From Clostridia bacterium (lineage in GTDB: Bacteria; Bacillota; Clostridia; Oscillospirales; Acutalibacteraceae), in assembly GCA_017465505.1 (NCBI GenBank), contig JAFTWB010000009.1:1-64000 (forward strand): a stretch of DNA of 64,000 nucleotides, written 5' to 3'. A program made the position numbers and the translations under genes. The notes under the pieces are model-generated. The model searched no databases. It was not told the origin of the DNA and saw nothing but the letters and a program-made list of their open reading frames with translations. Position 1 is the stretch's first letter. Every line of letters starts with the position of its first letter. Of the stretch, positions 1-7,203 are shown piece after piece.

Positions 1-70
1 GGAGTATTAACGCAAATATTCAGTTGTCTTAGAATTCTCGTTAGAACTCGTAGTATTTAAGAAGCGAGGG

Positions 71-109
71 AATGCCAGAAACCCGCATGGTTAAAGGGTT
101 TTCGGCATT
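71..109. repeat. Imperfect inverted repeat beside the broken tRNA
   Basis: Arms AATGCCAGAAACCC (71-84) and GGGTTTTCGGCATT (96-109) are inverted copies with one mismatch and one wobble, separated by 11 bases. It lies 24 bp beyond the tRNA-Ser break. Tyrosine-recombinase sites and stem-loops of structured RNAs both look like this. A second small hairpin (GAATTCT / AGAACTC, 33-49) follows. No coding sequence is visible in 1-172. Confidence 0.6.
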
Positions 110-133
110 TCGGATTCCGTTTGGCGAAGAAGA

Positions 134-172
134 TTTCGAGTGCGGACCCTTCAGCCACTTGGGTACATCTCC
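134..172 (-). tRNA. 5' half of tRNA-Ser(CGA), interrupted after the anticodon loop
   Basis: Read on the minus strand from 172, the sequence has a seven-base acceptor strand GGAGATG, a D arm CCC-AAGTGGCTGAA-GGG, the 5' anticodon strand CCGCA and the loop CTCGAAA with anticodon CGA, all typical of tRNA-Ser. The expected 3' anticodon strand (TGCGG), long variable arm, T arm and closing CATCTCC do not follow; unrelated sequence begins at about 133. So only half of the gene is present. The junction could be an integration site in the anticodon loop, an intron-like insertion, or a rearrangement. The missing half may lie left of position 1. Confidence 0.75.
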
Positions 173-226
173 AAAGAACATATTTATTTTACAGATAAGT
201 TCTCTTATTGTCAAGCCTTAACCGTT

Positions 227-253
227 AACAAATCTTTTTTTATTGCATAATAT
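227..253 (+). promoter_or_regulatory. Candidate mother-cell (SigK/SigE-type) promoter for cwlJ-gerQ
   Basis: AACA at 227-230 and CATAATAT at 246-253 are separated by 15 bases, resembling the SigK pattern (AC -35, CATA -10). They sit 30 bp before the start of the cwlJ-like gene. Assignment is by eye and weak. Confidence 0.35.
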
Positions 254-283
254 GAACTGTATGAGCTTTAGGAGGTGTGTACA

Positions 284-727
284 TTGGCGTTAGATACCCG
301 TGAGCTTTTTGCAAGACTCATAAAGTGCGAAGCAGGCGGTGAGGGTGATACAGGTATGCGAGCTGTTGCCTCTGTAATAATTAACCGCTCTGAAATCGGC
401 ACAGGTGAATTTTCCCGTGTAAGTAACGGCGGTGACGTTAGAGCGATTATCACCCAGACCTGTCAGTTCACCTGTATGAAGGAAGTTGTAGACGGAACCT
501 ATAACCCTCAGAATGTATATAATATTACACCTGACCCTGAGCATTATGCAATCGCTGATTGGGCTCTATCGGGAAATACAGACTCAAGTGTAGGTAATTC
601 TATTTTCTTTTTTAACCCATACAGCAGTAATTGCCCCAGATATTTTCCTACAAGAGTAGGAGTTATTTACAACAGGGTAGGGGACCATTGCTTTTATTCG
701 CCTACAAATGCTTACGATAATACTTAA
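284..727 (+). CDS. cwlJ: Spore cortex-lytic hydrolase, CwlJ/SleB (Hydrolase_2) family
   Basis: This 147-residue protein is an almost bare Hydrolase_2 catalytic domain. Near the N terminus the block CEAGGEGDTGMRAVASVIIN carries the presumed catalytic Glu of the family. A GD.CFY-type motif lies near the C terminus. There is no signal peptide and no peptidoglycan-binding domain, as in CwlJ and unlike SleB. CwlJ degrades cortex peptidoglycan during germination and is held in the spore coat. The start is taken as TTG at 284, six bases after GGAGGTG (271-277); an in-frame GTG at 275 overlaps that ribosome-binding site. The gene is followed after 12 bp by a GerQ-like gene, which supports the CwlJ assignment. 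Confidence 0.82.
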   Translation: MALDTRELFARLIKCEAGGEGDTGMRAVASVIINRSEIGTGEFSRVSNGGDVRAIITQTCQFTCMKEVVDGTYNPQNVYNITPDPEHYAIADWALSGNTDSSVGNSIFFFNPYSSNCPRYFPTRVGVIYNRVGDHCFYSPTNAYDNT

Positions 728-739
728 CAGGAGAAATTT

Positions 740-1270
740 ATGTATAATCAGTACGATTTATCTCGGATTTACGGTGTTCCAATTTCAAATCCTCAGCCTT
801 CTTTACCGGGAGGAACACTTACAGACACACTTACAGACAGAATACCAAGCTTGCAGGAAATTGCAGACTACAACCAAACCCAGCAAAGACCTCAGAATGT
901 TATAAATGTGCCACAGATTCTTGGTCAAGAAAACACTTCCAGCGGTATAGCAGGACTAAAGCCTGCCCCTGAAAGATTAGATACCATTCCGATTTCACAA
1001 GATGTTATCCAGACCCCTTCCACAACTACACCTGCCGGCGGAATCGGAGCTGAGCAAAACACAGGTATTGAATATCTCAACGGGTTAATCCGTACTCAGA
1101 TAGGCAGACGTGCAAGCATAGATTTTCTTTTGGGAACATCAGGAATGGTAACAAAAGACGGCTACATCCTCGGTGTAGGCTCAAACTACATCCTCATTAA
1201 CGAAGTTGACACCGACGATATAACCGCTTGCGATTTCTACAATATTAAGTTCATAAAATTCTTCTATTAA
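740..1270 (+). CDS. gerQ: GerQ-like spore coat protein
   Basis: A 176-residue protein with a Pro/Gln/Thr-rich, probably disordered first 110 residues and a compact last 65 residues (from about IEYLNGLIRTQIGRRAS). That tail has the layout of the GerQ domain: a short helix, a Gly/Arg step, then strands ending in a Tyr/Phe-rich segment. In Bacillus GerQ is a coat protein needed for CwlJ to be retained in the coat, and cwlJ and gerQ can be neighbours. Here it lies 12 bp after the cwlJ-like gene with its own AGGAG site, so co-expression in the mother cell is likely. Similarity is at the level of pattern; a coat protein of another family is possible. Its 3' end overlaps the convergent hemW by 4 bp. 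Confidence 0.6.
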   Translation: MYNQYDLSRIYGVPISNPQPSLPGGTLTDTLTDRIPSLQEIADYNQTQQRPQNVINVPQILGQENTSSGIAGLKPAPERLDTIPISQDVIQTPSTTTPAGGIGAEQNTGIEYLNGLIRTQIGRRASIDFLLGTSGMVTKDGYILGVGSNYILINEVDTDDITACDFYNIKFIKFFY

Positions 1271-2367
1271 ATCAAATCGGCGATGATGGTATTCGACAGC
1301 AAAAAGCCTTTTTCTGTAAGGCTTATACCATTGTCGTCGGTTTTTATATATCCGTGCCTTTCATACGTTTTAGCTTTTCTGATAAAACTATCAGATAAAT
1401 CTTCGCCAAATAAAAGCTTGAAGTCTTTATTGTTAACCCCTCTGTCAGTTCTCAGCATAAGCATAATATACTCATCCTTGGTTTTGCCTTCGCCGTCTTC
1501 TATGAATTGTCCATTTTTAAAAGCTTCTATACTTTTGGGATAGTAAAAACGTTTGCTGCCAATCAAAGAATGAGCGGAAGGACCTAAACCAAGATAATCT
1601 TTAAGCTCCCAATAACGCATATTATGTCGGCTGTATTTATTGTCTTTGCAGAAATTTGAGATTTCATAATGAGTAAATCCCTGCTTTTTAAGATAATCAG
1701 AAGTAAGCATATAAAACTTAGCTTGGGCGTCATCATCAGCAAAGGTGAATCTTTCTCTGAATCTTCCAAAAACCGTATCAGGCTCAACGGAAAGCATATA
1801 TGTGCTGATATGAGGGACATCCAGGAAAATACTGAAATCAAGGGTTTCAATCAGGCTTTTTTCATTTTGCTGAGGAATCCCAAGCATAACATCCAGAGAA
1901 ATGTTTGAGATTCCGCTTTTTCTGATGTTGTCAACTGAAGTGATAACATCTGCTTTAAGATGTCTTCTTCCCAAAAGCTTAAGTTCTTCATCCAGAGCCG
2001 ACTGCATACCCAAAGACACCCTGTTAAAGCCGTTTATTTTAAGCTCTGAGAAGTCTATTGAGTTTGCCGATGTCGGATTAGCCTCGAGGGTAATTTCGCA
2101 GTCACAGGCAATTTTGAAGGCTTTACGGATAGCTTCAATTATCCTCACAAGTCGCGAAGTACCCAGCAAAGAAGGAGTACCTCCACCAAAATACACGGTA
2201 TCAACTGTTTTATCAATGAGCTTATTGCTCCATAAAACAATCTGTTCAACGAGAATGTCTGTGTATTCATCAAGTTCTTTGCTTGTTGCTTTAAAGCTGT
2301 AAAAATCACAGTAATTACATTTTCCGTCGCAAAAAGGAACGTGTATATATAAACCTAAGCTGTTCAA
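1267..2367 (-). CDS. hemW: Radical SAM heme chaperone HemW
   Basis: A 366-residue radical SAM protein. The cluster motif near the N terminus is CDGKCNYCDF: CX3CX2C followed by Asp-Phe instead of the CXC ending of true coproporphyrinogen dehydrogenase HemN. That separates HemW, a heme-binding chaperone, from HemN. The SAM-binding GGGTPS and the C-terminal winged-helix-like HemN_C part (GLGPSAHS onward) are present. The TTG start at 2367 follows GAGGTG by about nine bases. It is transcribed from a consensus promoter (2476-2504) through a roughly 100-nt leader with a strong hairpin. It converges on the gerQ-like gene. Confidence 0.88.
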   Translation of the reverse strand: MNSLGLYIHVPFCDGKCNYCDFYSFKATSKELDEYTDILVEQIVLWSNKLIDKTVDTVYFGGGTPSLLGTSRLVRIIEAIRKAFKIACDCEITLEANPTSANSIDFSELKINGFNRVSLGMQSALDEELKLLGRRHLKADVITSVDNIRKSGISNISLDVMLGIPQQNEKSLIETLDFSIFLDVPHISTYMLSVEPDTVFGRFRERFTFADDDAQAKFYMLTSDYLKKQGFTHYEISNFCKDNKYSRHNMRYWELKDYLGLGPSAHSLIGSKRFYYPKSIEAFKNGQFIEDGEGKTKDEYIMLMLRTDRGVNNKDFKLLFGEDLSDSFIRKAKTYERHGYIKTDDNGISLTEKGFLLSNTIIADLI

Positions 2368-2398
2368 AAAATCGTCACCTCAATCCGTTATAAAAGGG

Positions 2399-2428
2399 TT
2401 GAGGCAGAAACCGAAGTTTCTGCCTCAA
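2399..2428 (-). promoter_or_regulatory. UUCG-capped 13-bp hairpin in the hemW 5' leader
   Basis: Perfect arms TTGAGGCAGAAAC (2399-2411) and GTTTCTGCCTCAA (2416-2428). On the minus-strand transcript the loop reads C-UUCG-G, an exceptionally stable tetraloop. The bases after it on that strand (CCCTTTTATAACGG) are not a proper U-tract, so it is not an obvious terminator. It lies between the hemW promoter and start codon. Confidence 0.7.
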
Positions 2429-2475
2429 ATTTGGAAGGTATATGAAAAATAGGAAATATCATTTATTGTGTTGAC

Positions 2476-2504
2476 ATTATATCAAATATTCACCTATTTG
2501 TCAA
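2476..2504 (-). promoter_or_regulatory. SigA-type promoter of hemW
   Basis: On the minus strand TTGACA (2504-2499), a 17-base spacer, then TATAAT (2481-2476), a perfect consensus. It drives hemW leftward. The 316-bp gap between hemW and prfC (2368-2683) holds this promoter, the leader hairpin and the divergent prfC promoter, and no gene. Confidence 0.9.
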
Positions 2505-2617
2505 GTTTTATTTTAATTTCAGACACATTCTGAACAAATAATTTCTACATTTTAATGCATTATATCTGACAAACACCATATAAAGGAAGCCACTTTACAT
2601 CTAAAGCTCTTCAACCC

Positions 2618-2646
2618 TTGACATAAACTTTAGATAAAAGTATAAT
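2618..2646 (+). promoter_or_regulatory. SigA-type promoter of prfC
   Basis: TTGACA (2618-2623), 17 bases, TATAAT (2641-2646): perfect consensus, 38 bp before the prfC start. Confidence 0.92.
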
Positions 2647-2683
2647 ATCCAATGGAAAAATATGTGTTAGTGAGGGCATTAGC

Positions 2684-4273
2684 TTGGCAAATATTAAGAA
2701 TGAAATCGAAAAGCGTCGTACATTTGCAATTATATCTCACCCTGACGCAGGTAAAACAACCCTAACTGAAAAGCTTCTTCTTTACGGAGGTGCTATTAAC
2801 CTTGCAGGCTCTGTTAAGGGCAAACGCACTGCAAAACACGCAGTATCCGACTGGATGGAAATTGAAAAGCAAAGAGGTATTTCTGTTACCTCTTCTGTTA
2901 TGCAGTTCAAATACGACGGCTACTGTGTAAATATTCTTGACACTCCCGGACATCAGGACTTCTCCGAGGATACTTACAGAACCTTGATGGCAGCTGACTC
3001 GGCAGTAATGGTAATCGACGCCGCAAAGGGTGTTGAAAAACAGACCGTGAAGCTTTTCAAGGTTTGTGTAATGAGAAATATCCCCATCATTACTTTTGTA
3101 AATAAAATGGACAGAGAGGCAAAAGACCCCTTTGAGCTTCTGGAAGAAATCGAGAATGTTCTCGGTATCAACACCTGCCCTGTAAACTGGCCTATCGGCT
3201 CAGGTAACGATTTCAAGGGCGTTTTTGATATGGCTTCGCAGAATGTTCTGGCATATACCGCCAACAACGGCCAGAAAGAAGTTCAGCAGGATGTCCTTTC
3301 GCTTGATTCTCAGGAGCTTAAAGACCGCTTAGGACCTTATATGATGCAAGATTTGATGGATAATGTTGAGCTTCTGGAGGGTGCAGGCGATGAGTTTGAC
3401 CTTGCAAGAGTTCGTGAAGGCAAGCTTACTCCCGTATTCTTTGGTTCAGCTCTTAACAACTTCGGCGTTGAGCCTTTCCTCAAATCCTTCCTCGAGTTCA
3501 CAACACCTCCTCTTGCAAGAGAATCTGACGAAGGTGTTATTGAGCCTTCATCCGATATAATGTCAGCCTTTGTTTTTAAAATTCAGGCCAATATGAATAA
3601 AATGCACCGTGACAGAATCGCCTTTATGCGTATATGCTCAGGCAGATTTGAAAAGGATATGGAGCTTTATCACGTTCAGGGTGGCAGAAAAATCAAACTT
3701 TTACAACCTCAGCAAATGATGGCTTCCGAACGTGAAATGGTAGAAGAGGCTTACGCCGGTGACATTATCGGTATTTTCGACCCCGGTGTATTCTCTATAG
3801 GCGATACAATCTGCTCTTTGGGCAGCAAGTTTAAATTCAAGGGTATTCCTACTTTTGCTCCTGAACATTTTGCTCTTGTACGTCAGAAAGACACAATGAA
3901 GCGTAAACAGTTTATCAAAGGCATAAACCAGATTGCTCAGGAAGGTGCTATTCAGATTTTTCAGGAGCTGGACGCAGGTATGGAAGAAGTTATTGTTGGC
4001 GTTGTAGGTGTTCTTCAGTTTGACGTTTTGAAACACAGACTTGAGGGCGAATACAACTGCGATATTATTATGACAAGCCTTCCTTATCAGTATATCCGTT
4101 GGATTATCAACGAGGAAATCGACGTAAAACACCTTGACCTTGCCTCTGATACCAAAAGAATACAGGATTTAAAAGGCAACAAGCTTTTACTTTTCACAAG
4201 CGAATGGAGTATCGGTTGGGCATTGGAGCACAATAAAGAGCTTCAGCTTCAGGAATTTGGTACAAATAATTAA
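2684..4273 (+). CDS. prfC: Peptide chain release factor 3 (RF3)
   Basis: A 529-residue translational GTPase. The G domain starts at once: P-loop SHPDAGKTTLTEKL (about residues 19-32), switch II DTPGHQDF (about 87-94), and NKMD (about 141-144). The RF3-specific C-terminal region follows (GVVGVLQFDVLKHRL). RF3 recycles RF1/RF2 from the ribosome after peptide release. Length is normal for the family. The start is TTG at 2684 behind GTGAGGG. It is expressed from its own consensus promoter and ends at a strong hairpin that runs directly into sigK. Confidence 0.95.
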   Translation: MANIKNEIEKRRTFAIISHPDAGKTTLTEKLLLYGGAINLAGSVKGKRTAKHAVSDWMEIEKQRGISVTSSVMQFKYDGYCVNILDTPGHQDFSEDTYRTLMAADSAVMVIDAAKGVEKQTVKLFKVCVMRNIPIITFVNKMDREAKDPFELLEEIENVLGINTCPVNWPIGSGNDFKGVFDMASQNVLAYTANNGQKEVQQDVLSLDSQELKDRLGPYMMQDLMDNVELLEGAGDEFDLARVREGKLTPVFFGSALNNFGVEPFLKSFLEFTTPPLARESDEGVIEPSSDIMSAFVFKIQANMNKMHRDRIAFMRICSGRFEKDMELYHVQGGRKIKLLQPQQMMASEREMVEEAYAGDIIGIFDPGVFSIGDTICSLGSKFKFKGIPTFAPEHFALVRQKDTMKRKQFIKGINQIAQEGAIQIFQELDAGMEEVIVGVVGVLQFDVLKHRLEGEYNCDIIMTSLPYQYIRWIINEEIDVKHLDLASDTKRIQDLKGNKLLLFTSEWSIGWALEHNKELQLQEFGTNN

Positions 4274-4290
4274 AGGACTTGCAAAAAACA

Positions 4291-4338
4291 AACACTCTCT
4301 GAATATGATTTACCATCATATTTCGGAGAGTGTTTTTT
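4291..4338 (+). terminator. prfC terminator whose 3' arm contains the sigK ribosome-binding site
   Basis: AACACTCTCTGAATATGAT (4291-4309) pairs with the complementary 4315-4334 stretch with one mismatch and one bulge, loop TTACC, followed by a T-run to 4338. The 3' arm contains GGAGAG (4325-4330), and the sigK ATG begins at 4339, immediately after the T-run. Confidence 0.85.
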
Positions 4339-5025
4339 ATGTTTGGTTTTCTTGCGTGGTTATCAAGCTATTTTTATGTTTTTATTCTTCACATATGCCG
4401 AGGCAACTCATTTCCAAAACCATTAAGCGAGGCAAAGGAAAAAGAATATCTTGAGAAGTTTAAAAACGGTGATATAAACGCCCGAAACAAGCTAATTGAG
4501 CACAACCTGAGATTAGTTGCCCATATCATCAAAAAATATTACGCAAAAACTGACGAACAGGACGATTTGGTTTCCATAGGCAGCCTTGGACTTATCAAGG
4601 CACTGAACAGCTATAATCCCGATAAAGGAAAACTTTCAAGCTATGCTTCACGATGTATTGAAAATGAAATTCTTATGCATTTTAGAAACTCTAAAAAATC
4701 CGCTCAGGATATGTCTTTAAGCGATTCAATAGACACTGATAAAGACGGTAATCCTTTAACTCTTATTGATGTACTTTCTGTTGAAGATGATTTCACAAGA
4801 GAATTTGAAGATAACATAAATCTCTCAAAGCTTAACAGGTATATCAACGAGGTTCTCGACGAACGTGAAAGGCAGATAATTATAATGCGTTACGGGCTCA
4901 AAGGGCAGAACCCTCTCACTCAACGTGAAGTAGCAGAGAAGCTGAACATCTCACGTTCTTATATCTCAAGAATTGAGAAAAGAGCTCTTGAAAACCTCAG
5001 AAAAAGATATGATAAGCCAGATTGA
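4339..5025 (+). CDS. sigK: Pro-sigma K, late mother-cell sporulation sigma factor
   Basis: A 228-residue sigma-70-family protein closely matching SigK. The first 20 or so residues (MFGFLAWLSSYFYVFILHIC) form a hydrophobic pro-sequence, followed by the conserved NSFPKPLS, as in pro-SigK cleaved by SpoIVFB. Region 2 contains ARNKLIEHNLRLVAHI and the core-binding helix. Region 4 has the helix-turn-helix TQREVAEKLNISRSYISRIE. SigK directs late coat and maturation genes in the mother cell. The gene is continuous, so no skin-type element needs excision. ATG 4339 is chosen because GGAGAG lies eight bases upstream; an in-frame GTG at 4330 overlaps that site. The last 29 bp overlap the 3' end of feoB on the other strand. 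Confidence 0.92.
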   Translation: MFGFLAWLSSYFYVFILHICRGNSFPKPLSEAKEKEYLEKFKNGDINARNKLIEHNLRLVAHIIKKYYAKTDEQDDLVSIGSLGLIKALNSYNPDKGKLSSYASRCIENEILMHFRNSKKSAQDMSLSDSIDTDKDGNPLTLIDVLSVEDDFTREFEDNINLSKLNRYINEVLDERERQIIIMRYGLKGQNPLTQREVAEKLNISRSYISRIEKRALENLRKRYDKPD

Positions 5026-6835
5026 CAAAAAGACAAAGGATTATTCCTATTATCATAGGAACTGTAAAAGATAAAAAGGTAACTAAAGCACTTTTTGTTT
5101 CCTTATAAATCGTTATACAAGTGGTTGAGCAAGGAAAATGGAAAAGACAAAGTATCGTTGTGCATATAACTGTTATCTGACTCCAACCGTTGCTTACAAG
5201 AAGCGAACTTAAATCTGAAAGAGATGAAAAATCTGTAAGAGAACCTCCACCTGTATAAGACATAAGCATAGCCGGAATAACTATCTCATTGGCCGGGAAT
5301 CCCAGAATAAAAGCAGTAATTACAGTTCCGTCAACACCAAGTGCTTTACCAAAAGGATTCATAAACTTATTTATATGAGCGAGAATACTCATTTCACCTA
5401 CATAAACATTCGCAAGCAGCCAGATAATTGCACCTGCCGGCAAAGCAACTACAACAGCTCTGCCTAAAACAGAAAAAACCTTGTCTTTCATAGAAAGGGC
5501 TACACTTTTTACAAACTGAGGTTTTTTATATTCAGGAAGCTCCAGAACAAAATGAGATTTGTCAATTTTATAGAGCTTTGAAAGGATTTTTGACACAATC
5601 AAAGTAACCCATATTGACAGTAATATCAGAGAAAGTAAAACCAAAGCAACAACAAAAGAGTTCGAAATAAACAGGGAAGACATAGTTATAAGGGTTGGGA
5701 TACGTCCGTTGCAGGGTATAAAGCTGTTGGTGATTATGGCAGTATTCCTCTGACCTGTACCACTGATAATTCTGCAACCTGTAACTCCACAGGCGTTACA
5801 ACCAAAACCCATCATCATAGTGAGAGATTGCTTTCCGCTTGTGCCTGATTTCATAAATAGAGAGTCCATATTAAAAGCAAGCCTTGGCAGATAACCGAAA
5901 TCTTCAAGTATAGAAAACATAGGGAAGAATATCATAGCAGGCGGCAACATAACCGCTACAACCCAACCCGCGGTTTTGAGCACACCATCACAAAGAAAGG
6001 AAATAAAAACATCAGGTGTACTTATATCCACAAGGAAACTTTTTATATCAGCGATACACCAAGCAAAAAAACGGCTTAATAGCTCACTGGGGTAATTTGC
6101 ACCCTTCGCCGTAAGCCAGAATAAACCAAGAACAAACAAAAGCATAATCGGGATTCCGCTGACAGGTGAAGTAACAATTCTATCTAATTTTTCTGTAAAT
6201 CCGCTATTTTTGACGCCTGTCTTTCTTACTGCAAAATTACAAATCTGATTAGCTTTTTGAGAAATTTCTTCAGTAAGCTTTATGGGATTTTTGAGCTTAG
6301 AAAATTCAGATATACTATTTACAGAATAGGTTTTTATACTGCCCTTTGCCACAGATATAGCTGTATCAAGCAAATTTTTAATACCATTTTTCTTCCGTGC
6401 ACAAACTTTCACAACAGGAATACCAAGCTGTAACGAAAGCTCATCAGTATCAATAATTATACCCTTCTTTTCTGCAACATCGCTCATATTTAAACAAAGA
6501 ACAGCTTTTTGGGTTTTCATCAACACCTGCAAAACAAAGCTCAAATTCCGCTCCAGTACATTCATATCGGCAACAATAATAACCGAGTCAAAATCTCCAT
6601 CAGATAAAAACTCAGCTGTTAGAGCTTCTTCATCAGAATCTGCCAACAACGAATAACTACCGGGCAAATCAATAATACTGTGTGTTTCATTTCCTGTTCT
6701 AAACTCGCCTTCAAACACTTCCACGGTTTTTCCGGTCCAGTTTCCTGTATGCTGATTCATACCTGTTATTTTATTAAAAAGTGTGCTTTTTCCTACATTT
6801 GGATTTCCTGCCAGAGCAATCTTCAGCCCACTCAT
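4997..6835 (-). CDS. feoB: Ferrous iron transport protein B
   Basis: A 612-residue FeoB. The N-terminal G domain has GNPNVGKSTLFN (G1), DLPGSYSL (G3) and LNMSD (G4). A large membrane domain follows with two Gate-type regions; the first includes GFGCNACGVTGCRII, with several cysteines in the presumed pore path. It imports Fe(II), possibly Mn(II), across the cytoplasmic membrane. At 612 residues it is shorter than the E. coli form of about 770 but usual for compact clostridial versions. It lies 11 bp after feoA, as an feoAB operon. No clear Fur or DtxR-type operator was seen. Its end overlaps sigK by 29 bp, tail to tail. Confidence 0.9.
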   Translation of the reverse strand: MSGLKIALAGNPNVGKSTLFNKITGMNQHTGNWTGKTVEVFEGEFRTGNETHSIIDLPGSYSLLADSDEEALTAEFLSDGDFDSVIIVADMNVLERNLSFVLQVLMKTQKAVLCLNMSDVAEKKGIIIDTDELSLQLGIPVVKVCARKKNGIKNLLDTAISVAKGSIKTYSVNSISEFSKLKNPIKLTEEISQKANQICNFAVRKTGVKNSGFTEKLDRIVTSPVSGIPIMLLFVLGLFWLTAKGANYPSELLSRFFAWCIADIKSFLVDISTPDVFISFLCDGVLKTAGWVVAVMLPPAMIFFPMFSILEDFGYLPRLAFNMDSLFMKSGTSGKQSLTMMMGFGCNACGVTGCRIISGTGQRNTAIITNSFIPCNGRIPTLITMSSLFISNSFVVALVLLSLILLSIWVTLIVSKILSKLYKIDKSHFVLELPEYKKPQFVKSVALSMKDKVFSVLGRAVVVALPAGAIIWLLANVYVGEMSILAHINKFMNPFGKALGVDGTVITAFILGFPANEIVIPAMLMSYTGGGSLTDFSSLSDLSSLLVSNGWSQITVICTTILCLFHFPCSTTCITIYKETKSALVTFLSFTVPMIIGIILCLFVNLAYHIFF

Positions 6836-6846
6836 CTTTACCGCCT

Positions 6847-7068
6847 TTATACCGGAATTACATTTATCTTATCTGCTGTTTCTTTTCTAAGTGCAATAAG
6901 TGTATTTTTTACCTTATACACTCGCAAGCTTTTGCTCATTCCTTTCAGGTAAACTTCCACCGAAACACCATTACAAAATCCCATCTCCATAAGGCGACGT
7001 GTAAAACTGTGATTTTCAATAGAAATTACCTTTGCAGTTTCTCCGATTTTCAATTCAGAAAGCAACAT
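6847..7068 (-). CDS. feoA: FeoA, SH3-like accessory protein of FeoB
   Basis: A 73-residue FeoA with the typical LxxLKxGETAKV beginning and the RRLMEMGFCNGVSVEVYLKG core of the SH3-like fold. FeoA binds FeoB and is thought to tune its activity. The ATG at 7068 is preferred because CAGGTG lies five bases upstream; an in-frame ATG at 7095 has no ribosome-binding site. It is upstream of feoB in the same operon. Confidence 0.88.
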   Translation of the reverse strand: MLLSELKIGETAKVISIENHSFTRRLMEMGFCNGVSVEVYLKGMSKSLRVYKVKNTLIALRKETADKINVIPV

Positions 7069-7158
7069 ATCAACACCTGCACCGTAGTATTCCATTACAA
7101 GTTATGAGAAAATCTTGCCTTTGTTACTTAATTTTTTCTTTTAATAGCAGACATATTA

Positions 7159-7187
7159 TGATATACTTAAAAAGTAAAGCATATATA
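7159..7187 (+). promoter_or_regulatory. Candidate SigE-type promoter of cwlD
   Basis: TGATATA (7159-7165), 14 bases, CATATATA (7180-7187) resembles the SigE pattern (KMATATT, 14-15 bases, CATACAMT). It lies just before cwlD, a gene under SigE control in Bacillus. The match is partial. Confidence 0.35.
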
Positions 7188-7203
7188 TTCATTGGTGATT
7201 ACA

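Noticed and set aside
1..172. Group I intron in tRNA-Ser
   Set aside because: No clear P1 pairing between the exon end and nearby sequence and no recognisable P, Q, R, S elements; the window edge prevents a full test, so it is kept only as an alternative.
6836..7200. Fur or DtxR-type operator controlling feoAB
   Set aside because: No convincing 19-bp palindrome of either type was found upstream of feoA.
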